Positions 49,789-59,554 of a stretch of 64,000 bases of DNA are shown here, in pieces (the first letter of the stretch is position 1; each line of letters starts with the position of its first letter). The notes under the pieces are model-generated. The model was given only the letters and a program-made list of their open reading frames with translations, was not told the DNA's origin and made no database searches. Made by a program: the position numbers and the translations under genes. The stretch is from Pelodera strongyloides. Taxonomy: Eukaryota > Nematoda > Chromadorea > Rhabditida > Rhabditidae. The DNA is taken from positions 62,001-126,000 of the forward strand of contig JAANDG010000061.1 of assembly GCA_036852015.1 (NCBI GenBank), written 5' to 3'.

Positions 49789-52700
49789 CTCTCCTACGTT
49801 GACCGCTGTCTCGCCCACAAAACGAAAAATCTGTATTCTCAGAAAAGAAATATCCGCTTACATCGAATGGGCTCTATCATCAGTGGCAAATGTGCTTCTC
49901 TATTTCGTGCGGTGTAGATTTTGTGGCTGGTTACGGTAATCGGAGACCGCAAAGAATCTTCGAATATGTGAAATTACCACTTGATAGCGACCTTTTTATC
50001 TAACTCACCCGATTCATCCCTTTACCTATTTCTCTGTATTCTTTACTAATCATTTAAAGCGAAATGCTAGCCCCTTCAGAAAATTTGCATATGATAAGCA
50101 AATCCTATGTATCCTATGCTAATTTTGTACGATCGTCCACGGCAATCGTACACAATTAGCATAGGATACATAGGATTTGCTTATCATATGCAAATTTTCC
50201 AAAGAGGCTAGCATTTCGCTTTAACTTCACTGTCGCACTTTCGCTGTTCATGTGCTTCTCGGTATGTGCATAAGTTTTAAAATTATTGCATATGTTTTGA
50301 ACACTTATGATTGCAAATTGCGATGACCTAAACATGTACTTGTTTACTGCAAAAGTTTGTGTATATCTTACTTCGTGACTTTCTCTTTTTTATCCCAGAA
50401 CTGTAGACTTTGGCAGGCGTATAATCAATAGGATGCCGCCATGGGTATCTTTGAATAAAAGATGGGCTTTTCCCTGAAACATCTAAGATATTGTGTACCA
50501 GCTGGGTATAGATTGTAATTAAAGTAAGCAATTTTTAAGCAATTGTAGATGTGTTCTGGTATGTTTCGCGGGTTTGTACAACATACAAAATAAAGTGCCA
50601 ATATAATTTACTACAGTATTCATAATTTCGTTTCTTATGGTGTGCTAGTGTATGTGTGTCTGTCGTCCAGTTATAACTCTCATAATTGATTTGCAGAGGG
50701 AATTTGTTATTGGGATTTATTACTACGCACAATATGTTTGGTTTAATACCTTTAGTTGACTGTGGTTTTCGTTTTGTGTTTTTTGAGTTGGAACTTTTCC
50801 TTGAATGTGTTCTTTTGTGACGCCCTGTAAAAGAGAAAAATTATTGCAAAAATAATAACATCTAAACAGTCTAAACTATCGTGTAGTACGAAATTCACGA
50901 ATTCTCAAGTTAAATAAGGGAGTTCACCTTCAATTCCTGAGAGTGAAAATCGTTTTCTAGGAGCTGTTGCACTTTCAGGTAGCGTTTTCCGTCGTACAAG
51001 CAAAGGAGAATCTAAATCCTTCAAATTTTTCCAAATAAAACAAAATTCAGGCGTTTCGGGTCATAGCCTACGTCGAACTCGAAGTGCCGGGCTCGAACTC
51101 TGAGCATTGTCACCAGTACAACCAGAGTTCGAGTCTCACCTCACACTCACCTTTTTTCTTCTTCTTAATTTTCTTTTTCTTGACCTTTTTCTTCTTTTTA
51201 CTCGGTTTTCGGTATGTATCTAATGCCAAGGGAGTGTTGAAATTTTCTGGAGATACTGGATGAAGTGGGGCGTCGTAGTTGTAGTTATCGGATTCTGGAA
51301 AAGGATATAAATCATAACATTATTAATTTATATGAAACCAGCCGGCTACGCCGCCCGAGGCGACTTTCTATTACATTTTTTATGTATACGTGAAAAGTGG
51401 ATTCAAAAGTAGTTACAAAAAATTAGAGTACGGATCATATGCAAAAATCCTCGCTTCGTTGTTCTTTTTGTTTAGATCGGCATGTTCTTTGTAGTTTTTG
51501 CGTAGTACTTTGAGCGCCGCCAACTCGCACGGCTGATACGGCACACGCATTCCACATATATGCAGCTTTTTTCTGGCTCTTGTGAGAGGGGCGCTCGGGA
51601 TGTGAGATGGCTCAGTGCATGGGAACATGAACTACTGAACCAATCCTACTTCCTGAGCGTAACGCACATCATCAAAACGTACAATCAAACAAACGCACAA
51701 ACAAACAAAGCTCCCAACTTTATATAATTAGATAAGAAAAACCGATGTGCCCGATAACGTCCCTCAAGTAATCGGGAGTAATCGGGGATCGGGCACGTCG
51801 GAGTTTTTAGAAATAATCGGGCTCATAATGGGGTTTCCACTTTCCTGTTTAACTCGAAATCGAATAATGAGGAAGCTAGGCGAGAAACTCGACAAGCGAA
51901 ATTACTAAGAAATTACAAGTGAATTTAACCATAAGTTATTCAAAAATGTGCCTGACTTACCGTAGCCAGAGGAGCGCGCTCTGTGGCGTGACGCTCCTTG
52001 TCGAGAAGTTCTGTCCGAGGTGTACAGCTGACGTGGGGTAATTGGTAAAGGTTGTTGCTGAAAATGGTAGGCAATGAAATGGTACATATCCTGTGTATGG
52101 TTATGCAGATTATCCGGCAATGCACTGAAACGTTATCTACATGTAAGTAGAAAGGATTTACAACCTTTTCACACAAGTAAACAAAATGGCCAGTTGACCA
52201 ATACAAAATTGTAAAGGTGTTTTCTAATTAGCATACCGTAATTATCGTATTTCTTCTCTGATTTCTCTAATTAGCATACCGTAATTATCGTATTTCTTAT
52301 CTGAGTTCTCTAATTAGCATACCGTAATCATCGTACTTCTTCTTTGATTTCTCTAATTAGCATACCGTAATTATCGTATTCCTTCTCTGATTTCCCCAAT
52401 CCTCCACAGTGGCTATCGAGGACTGTCGATTATAATCAGTTGACTTTCTTTCTTAAAAAATATAATTTAACATTGAAATAATTGGCAATATCAAGTATAT
52501 TCCCATTGTTATATTACTGAAGGAACCTCAATTTCCACAAAGGGTGTGCATGAGCATGATTATGTATGCGTATGTATAGGTAAGCCATTCCTGGCCCTTA
52601 TACTCACTATGGTTGTTAATCATGAGTATACTGTATGTAGTATGTTGATGGAATTAAATAAGTGTAGTAAACCGAAAGGTTATCGACTGGTTCACCATTA

Positions 52701-53739
52701 TACTCGTAGTCTCCGTCTGGTTGTGTTCTATGGATATCTTCCAAACTATACGATCGATATGCATCTAACAGAGGGGAACCGGCTTGGGAACGGAGATCAG
52801 TCGGCGTCCAGCGGTCTATAGAAAGAATATAATAAGATAGAATAGAATATTTAGAAAATGTCTGGCGTAAAAATTTTGCCATGCTAAGCCAAATAAGGTT
52901 CAAATTCTAGTACCGTACATATATTTAATATTTTTGGGTTAATTTCATACTGTGCGTGCTATGTGTCGTATTTCTTTATGACAATACTCTCGAAACTTAA
53001 AGCGAAATACCGGTCAGTTTTTAAAATGCATCGTGGACAACTGAACTCTTACGCACTTATGCTATTTTGCTCGAATTTAGCTCGATTTGTATTCTATTTG
53101 TTCATTTCCATACGCTTCCTAAGAATGCTGGTGTATTCGATGTGTTCCAAAAACCTGCCGGTATTTAGAATGGCTCACCCTAAACTTAAACGTCATTCCA
53201 ACATAGGTAAGGTCTCACCTTCGCATGGCGCGTTGTCCGTGCAAAATAAATTGTCAAATGAATGGCCCCAAGAACTCAGCGGACTACCTGGAAATTTCAG
53301 TACATAGGTAACCACACATACTTCGCTCCTTTCTTCCCTTTAAAGCGAAATGCTAGCCCCTTTGGAAAATTTGCATATGATAAGCAAATCCTATGTATCC
53401 TATGCTAATTTTGTACGATCGTCCACGGCAATCGTACAAAATTAGCATAGGATACATAGGATTTGCCTACCATATGCAAATTTTCCAAAGAGGCTAGCAT
53501 TTCGCTTTAACTTCATGATATTTTTACTATAGACTTACTTAGATTCACTTAGATTCTCTGCTGAATATGAAAAATATTAGTAGGCCTTCTTCTATAGATT
53601 TGACACCAACAATTGAAAACTTCAAAAGAAATTATTTTATTTTATTTTATTCATTATCTGGGAATATTTTTTATATGTATTATAATAAATAAGATCTACC
53701 TTCTTCTCTGTAACTAGTTCTCGATTTTCGGTTTCCCAT
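49079..53739 (-). CDS. Basic, mostly disordered protein with possible N-myristoylation site, 11 exons
   Basis: Exons in transcript order: 53739-53700, 53287-53219, 52815-52673, 52057-51961, 51294-51151, 51011-50928, 50824-50750, 50473-50372, 49698-49628, 49349-49299, 49162-49079. They join in frame to 319 residues. The start MGNRKSR fits the myristoylation pattern MGxxxS. Residues 1-120 are polar with acidic patches (LEDIHRTQPDGDYEY); about 145-163 is a Lys run (SKKKKKVKKKKIKKKKK); the remainder is rich in Arg/Lys/Ser/Pro and ends RTPMII. Expected pI is high. I recognise no family; a membrane-tethered or nuclear role would be guesswork. The chain is supported by 10 phase-consistent junctions. 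A5, A6, A7 and B10 lie in or near it. Confidence 0.75.
49733..49797. repeat. (CT)n microsatellite
   Basis: Interrupted CT tract just upstream (in gene sense) of exon 9 of the basic-protein gene. Confidence 0.9.
50053..50223. mobile_element. Family A MITE, copy A6
   Basis: Complete palindrome, GCCCCTTCAGAAAATTTGC variant at left. In intron 8 of the basic-protein gene. Confidence 0.9.
51338..51364. repeat. CGCCTCAGGCGG motif, copy 3 (reverse)
   Basis: CCAGCCGGCTACGCCGCCCG followed by AGGCGAC, the complement of copy 2 with one change. Confidence 0.6.
51413..51628 (-). CDS. Possible nested single-exon ORF (71 aa) in intron 4 of the basic-protein gene
   Basis: The frame runs from ATG 51628 to a stop at 51413. 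A GGTTCAG acceptor ends 6 nt before ATG. Codon choice and residue mix look protein-like (LTRARKKLHICGMRVPYQPC), with a charged helical C-terminal half. It cannot be joined in frame to the flanking exons. No family recognised. Confidence 0.35.
   Translation of the reverse strand: MFPCTEPSHIPSAPLTRARKKLHICGMRVPYQPCELAALKVLRKNYKEHADLNKKNNEARIFAYDPYSNFL
52222..52396. repeat. Four tandem 43-bp repeats
   Basis: Units of CTAATTAGCATACCGTAATT followed by ATCGTATTTCTTCTCTGATTT differ by one to five bases; in intron 3 of the basic-protein gene. Confidence 0.95.
52997..53166. mobile_element. Family B MITE, copy B10
   Basis: TTAAAGCGAAATACCGGTC to CCGGTATTT; the right tip is lost. It ends about 50 bp downstream of exon 2 of the basic-protein gene. 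Confidence 0.8.
53339..53510. mobile_element. Family A MITE, copy A7
   Basis: Complete palindrome 51 bp upstream (in gene sense) of exon 2 of the basic-protein gene. Confidence 0.9.
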
Positions 53740-53954
53740 AAAAAAGAGAGAAAATAAGAAGAAGAATTAAGACATAAATTAAATCTTTATTTGCTAAATT
53801 CTTTTTTTCAGCTTTTCCAAAAGCCGAAACAAAGGCCTAGCTCATTTCTAATTTACGAAAAGCCTTCGAAAGCTTAGCAACGGGTACACACGAACTTCAT
53901 GAACTGTGGCCCGCTAACAAAAATAAAAGTAAAAATAAAAACAGTTATTACCTC

Positions 53955-54133
53955 ATTAAAGGAAATACTGGCTGGTTTTTGAAACGTTCCGAGTTACACC
54001 AGCATTCTTATGCAGCATATGCAAATAAACATAAATTAGAATAAAATCGAGCGTATTCGAGCAAATTAGCATAAATACGTTGAAATCAGTTGTCCACGAT
54101 GCGTTTTAAAAACCGGCCGGTTTTTCGCTTTAA
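53955..54133. mobile_element. Family B MITE, copy B11
   Basis: TTAAAGGAAATACTGGCTGG to CCGGCCGGTTTTTCGCTTTAA, complete. Confidence 0.85.
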
Positions 54134-54348
54134 CAATTCGTGGAGAGGTAATGTAATGAAGCGTAGGGGTTTTAGGGAACCGTAACCATGTTTGTATAAG
54201 ATATTTGCATGAAATTCTACAGTAATTCCAATAAGTCACAACTGGTTCGGCTAAACTCTAAATAATGAAAAGTGTGAAAATTTTGGTGCAATTTGTAGGA
54301 GTTGTTTTCTCAATCGTTGTGAGAAGTATATTCACACATCCAACACAT

Positions 54349-54471
54349 TAAATCGAAACACAGGCCGGTTCGTGTACCGCTGCACGCTGCATTCTTATGC
54401 ATTTATGCTAAGTGCAGAAGACTTCAGGTGTATACGATGTGTTTCAAAAACCGGCCAGTATTTCCCTTTAA
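54349..54471. mobile_element. Family B MITE, short copy B12
   Basis: TTAAATCGAAACACAGGCCGG to CCGGCCAGTATTTCCCTTTAA; only about 120 bp, the middle deleted. Confidence 0.75.
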
Positions 54472-55294
54472 ACTTCCATATTGATCTTGACAACATACCT
54501 ATTTCAAACTGTTTTGCTTTACATTTGTGGTTCGTTTCGAAAAGTGTGAAGTTTCTAAGTTTCTATAAGTCGAACGATTTGCTTATCTCCGCAAAATCTC
54601 AAAAAACACAACAAAAACCAAACATTGGTGAGATAACATCGAGCGGCAGTTGTTTTATCGTTTTATGACCTCTGACCACTGCGTTGCGACTATTTATTTG
54701 TTGACCAAAATACGCAAGTATGAGAGTTTAGTGGTTTAATATTAATATTTTTTATTCTTAATCTTTTCATCTTAATCTTTAGTTCTTATTAATAAACTTT
54801 ACTATCAAGATTTAAAGTTAGTAATAATTTTTTTTATTGACCAAACATCTTGATTTTAAAACGTCGCCTAAATAAAAATATTTTTTTCTATCCGCAGAAA
54901 TTTTTCTGGTCGCAGTAGTTATGTGCATCGTTTTGATTAATCACCACGTGCAACGAGCCGAAAATGAAAGTAATAAATATTGATAACTGAAGTTTCATGA
55001 AACGATTTTCTATCTGTTTTATATTGCTTGCCTCTATGCATTTGCTGTCTCGAGCAAGGTTAGGTGATTTACCCTAGTCTGAGTTTTAGATAAACGTTTT
55101 ATTGGACACTCTTTCTTGGCACATCATCTGTTTGTTCTTCCGACACATTGTAATTTTACTGTCCTTCAAATATCTACTTTTAGAAAAGTTGTGATTCTGC
55201 TTTTTTAGTGCCCACAAGAAATTGTGAAGTATTTTTTTAGTGAGCTTACAGTAGCCATGTAAAACAAACTCAAAATTTCAGGTTTGCTTCAAAA

Positions 55295-57278
55295 ATGGCC
55301 GGTACAGATGTGAAGAAATTCCTTATTAAACTTATGGAAATTGACTCAACGACAGGAAAGGAAGGTACTATTTTGATAGGTTTGATACATTTTCTAAGTA
55401 CATTTGCATAGGGACTATAAAGCATATAAATGCACATTTTCCTCGAAATTTCTACTGTAACTGCATTTGATACAATTTCTAAGTACACTTTTATAGGGAC
55501 TATAAAGCATATACATATGCCTTTTCCTCGGGACGAATGCAAAAAAATCTACTGTGACTGCATTTGTAAACTATTCGGACATATTTTTTTAAGCAATTTT
55601 TTCCAGAACGGTTTGGTAACTTCGTTGCTGATGCTCTACAATCTGACGGATGGACTGTCCAGAAAAATTTCCTGAAAAACTCCACACGCTTCAATGTGCT
55701 GGCGTCTAGAAAACCTTTGGGAACCGATAATGGTACGCGGATTCTTTATGTCACTGCGGAGTATGCATCGAGTTGTGCAACCAAAGAACACACAATTTAA
55801 ATTTCCATTTAGTGCCCCGTTTGTTGCTGAATACCCACTTGGATACCGTTCCTCCATTCATTCCACCAACATTCGATGATACTACAGTATATGGACGAGG
55901 GAGTAATGATGCAAAAGGTTGGCTGCGTATGGAGAAATAAGGAGAGAGAGAAAGAGAGAGAGTAAAAGAAAGTTTAGAATTTTAGATACATTGTTTTTCG
56001 ATCAAATGTGACTACGTATATATATATGTGAAATGTGTATACGTAGAATAGAACCACAAGAGACATCCTGGTCAATATACTATTATCTCGTATGGATGTC
56101 ATGTGCCAAATTCTTTGTCCGACACATTTTTCTCATATGATGATTGAAAAACTTTCAGTACCGCGCACAATAACGCTTTATGTTAATGATATGGATACAG
56201 TATACTAATTTAGGCCAACTGGCCTGCATGGTTCTGGCTGCGAATCGCATTGTCAAAGAGAATCCCGCCCTCGCCGACCAGCTCGCTCTACTCTTTGTAG
56301 TTGGGGAAGAGGTTGATCATGTTGGAATGCTGGTTCGTTACTTTTAAATATTGTTGGTCATATAAATATCAATAAAAATATAGTATACTTTAAAGGGACG
56401 GGCCCATCAAAATAAACCTATAGTTTGCATGTTTTTATAATTTGTATAAAGGGGGTTTATTATAATATATGTACTCTAAGTTACGGCTAGACTTTATCCC
56501 GCTGAAATTTTTTGGTGTCGATAAACTCAAAAGTATACCGTAGAAGACCAACAATTGCACCCTTATTTCCTTACCGCGTCTCCCGAGGATACCTCGCTCT
56601 GATTGGGACCCGGGAGACTATTTGTCCATATAGCCACATTCCCCCGGGACACGCGACAAGAAAATAGGGTGCAATTGTTGGTCTTCTACGGTATACTTTT
56701 AAGTTTATCGACACCAAAAAATTTCAGCGGGATAAAGTCTAGCCGTAACTTAGTGTACATATATTATAATAAACCCCCTTTATACAAATTATAAAAACAT
56801 GCAAAATATGGGTTTATTTTGATGGGCCCGTCCCTTTAAGAACGTGCAGACTACGGTGGTACAATGCAGTTTGAAAGCTTATCTATGCATGTTCCGCGAT
56901 TATAACAATTGGTAACAGTAGGAATTCATTGGTTAAAAAAAACAGACTGTAACAAACCAGCAGGTGATATGATTACGATATATATAATCATTTCTTATGC
57001 ATATGCATTTAAAGGGTAAAATGAACTAAATTAAACTTGCAATTCATAGCAGTGCCACGAAACGGTTCAAGAATAATACTTTGAAAATATATAACAATTA
57101 TAATTCCAGGAGGCCAATTCTATCCCACACCTGAGCCCCGAATACATAGTTGTTGGTGAGCCTACTGAATTGAAGTTCGCAAGCCTTCAGAAGGGAGCAC
57201 TGAAGGTAACTTGTTCATTCAATAAGGAATATTATTAGGACCATCATACTTCATACTTTTTAATATTTGGAGAGAGAG

Positions 57279-57315
<37 letters not shown>

Positions 57316-58875
57316 GTGGTGAAAAAGTGAATTTTTTTCTGAAAGTCTCGAATATTATAACCAAAATTTCAGTTCGAGATCCACACGGAGGGAAAAGCTG
57401 GACACTCGGGTTACCCACATACAGGTATAATTTATTTCTGTTATATTGAATCGAAAATTTTTGTTTTTCAAATATTTCTGTTTTTACACATATTTCTGCT
57501 TTTTGTTTTCTCTTTCTATATTAATATTTCTATATTCACTTCTAAATTTGAAGATATGGTCTTCATCAGTTCACCCAATTCAGGAACTAGCGCTGTTCAC
57601 AAGCTTGTCCATATTCTAAACGACATCCTCGTCTACGACTGGCCAAAAGACGACAAGAAAGGTAGAAACTTTTTTTAAAGCTATTTACAAGCTAATTGTA
57701 ATTAGTGCAATTAGCTAACTAACAATAAGTAATTATTTGATTAACCGTGACTATCTTATTACATAAAGTAGAAAAGTTGGCTTTTTTGTTTGTGTGAACG
57801 AAACGGAATTCTACGTTTCATGCTAGTCCCTTTTCGCAACTCTTCAAAATTCGCTATCGAATTTTCTTACATAAAATTGGAAGATACGTTTCATATAAGT
57901 ATGCAGTATGATCATTTTAGTAGGATCGCCTGATGAGTAGTCGCCTCAGGCGGCGATAGCCGTCTGGTACCCTAATATTAAACAAAGGACAATGCATTCC
58001 CAATAAAACGATAATTTAGGCGATACGACGGTGAATATCGGTATGATGAACGGTGGACATGCAGTGAATGCGTGGGCGAATCATGCGCAAGCGAGCATCT
58101 TCATACGAGTCACCACGTCTGGTAGGTGACCGATTTTTTAAATAAAGAACCAAAAACTTGGCCTTTGTTTAATTGGCGTGTCAGTGTTTGGCTCCTATAT
58201 TGATGTTCTTTTGCAAAAAATCCGAAAAATTACATTTATATGCAAATTTCTGGGCGTTTTTGTGTGAGTACATAGGACAATTAGCATATAATAGATACGA
58301 ATCAGATGTCTGATGCACTTTCCCAGAAACGAATATAGGATGCAATTGAAATTCTGTGAAAATAAAGCTAACATTTCAGTTGATGACGTCAAGAAGCGGC
58401 TCGAGGGAATCGTGGGTGACCGGGGAACCCTCTCCTATCCCTTGGGTGGGAACGACCCAGTGGTACTTTCTCCCACTCCCTTTGAGTTCCCAACCTCCCC
58501 GGTGGCTTTCAACACCGATCTACCATACTATGCTAATAAGGACAAACTGAAAGGTGAGCGTGGGCAATTTACATACTACTCAACCCTAAATTCGCTCCCA
58601 TCTTGAACCAATTTATTTAATTTAATCGTCACCTTTTATAGTTACTTATGCACATTTTGTGCCGTTACTACCGGCACAGAGCGGAATGTAGCTAATAGCT
58701 AGTCCAAAACCATGTGCCACACCCCTTTAAAGCTTCCTCTATTACAGGAGCATACCTCTTCGGTGCGGGTTCTATTACCACTGCACATTCTGCCGATGAA
58801 CATGTCCTTGTTGCCGACCTGGAGAAGGCAGTCGATGTACACTACCGCCTGGCTGCACAACTTCTACAAAAGTAA
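55295..58875 (+). CDS. M20 family metallohydrolase, ArgE/DapE type, complete, 10 exons
   Basis: Exons 55295-55364, 55607-55732, 55813-55917, 56214-56332, 57110-57205, 57373-57424, 57554-57661, 58020-58121, 58380-58553, 58748-58875 give 359 residues. The fold uses two metals: NTHLDTV (His74, Asp76), GRGSNDAKG (Asp98), GEE (Glu132 catalytic, Glu133 metal), GEPT (Glu157) and a C-terminal TAHSADEH (His331). GHSGYPH marks the start of the dimerisation lid. Length equals that of acetylornithine/succinyl-diaminopimelate deacetylases. Substrate is unknown; an N-acyl amino acid is likely. An ATTTCAG acceptor ends 14 nt before ATG. No signal peptide, so cytosolic. The exon 7 acceptor (TTTGAAG) is pyrimidine-poor. 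Introns carry E2 and a GA tract. Confidence 0.92.
56390..56839. mobile_element. Family E long foldback element, copy E2 (M20 intron 4)
   Basis: TTAAAGGGACGGGCCCATC and its complement bound 450 bp; arms of about 180 bp pair (CCGCTGAAATTTTTTGGTGT inside) around a unique centre with CCCGGGAG and CCCCCGGGAC. Confidence 0.9.
57270..57314. repeat. (GA)n microsatellite (M20 intron 5)
   Basis: GA run with one C interruption, about 60 bp upstream of exon 6. Confidence 0.9.
57940..57970. repeat. CGCCTCAGGCGG motif, copy 4
   Basis: GTCGCCTCAGGCGGCGATAG, preceded at 57889 by GTTTCATATAAGTATG as in copy 1; M20 intron 7. Confidence 0.65.
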
Positions 58876-59554
58876 AATAAAAATAATTCATATCAATACA
58901 TTCCCATCAATACATTGACATTATACTTGCTTTTCTATCAAGTTTTTTTTTGTTATTATCTGAAAACTACGGACTTGAAAAGTCGAAAAAAAATCATTTC
59001 TATATACATTCATTCCCTTATGAAACGATTTGATTTTGTGGGTATATTTTATGCATAGTATTTACACCGCCTCGTTGTATTCACAAAAAAAAATCCCGTA
59101 GAATTATATTATGAATTCCAAATTCCAAATAATATTGTTTGTTGATCACGTAAAGCTTGTCAATGTTCAAAATATCGACTTATATAAGTTAATAAAATAA
59201 AAGTAAGTACACTTCCAATAATGCATTGTAGATTGTAGCTCAATCAATATTCGTAGCGCCACGTAAGTGTTGCCTTGTTTTATTTTAGTACTACGTAAGT
59301 AGTGCAAGTCCTACCCTATGTATCTGGTTTTCTTCTGCACTATTTAAAAAAAAATTCTAATTTTGTGTAATAAATCTTGCTTGTAGTCTTTTTTTATTAT
59401 CTACCCTTGTATCATGTAAAGAACTGTCAAAATTCAAGACTCCGTTATAGTAAATAAATCCTTTATTTTAACCGTAATAGTGTATCAATGTGTGAAAATT
59501 ATGCGTATATTATATTTTCTATTTATTTTTCTATTGTCTTCAAGTGATCTTGGT
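58876..59554. other. Intergenic, convergent 3' flanks
   Basis: AT-rich sequence with several AATAAA signals (for example near 58.88 and 59.19 kb) on both strands; nothing else seen. Confidence 0.6.

Larger units (their letters stand above)
53740..55294. other. Divergent intergenic region
   Basis: Lies between the start codons of the basic-protein gene (-) and the M20 gene (+), so promoters for both should be here. Holds B11 and a short B12. No recognisable promoter motif; an ATTTCAG acceptor at 55280 precedes the M20 start. Confidence 0.5.

Noticed and set aside
51940..52114. Longer version of exon 4 of the basic-protein gene, from acceptor at 52114
   Set aside because: It needs a phase-2 donor that exon 3 does not have; the TTTTCAG acceptor at 52058 restores phase 0 and keeps the frame.
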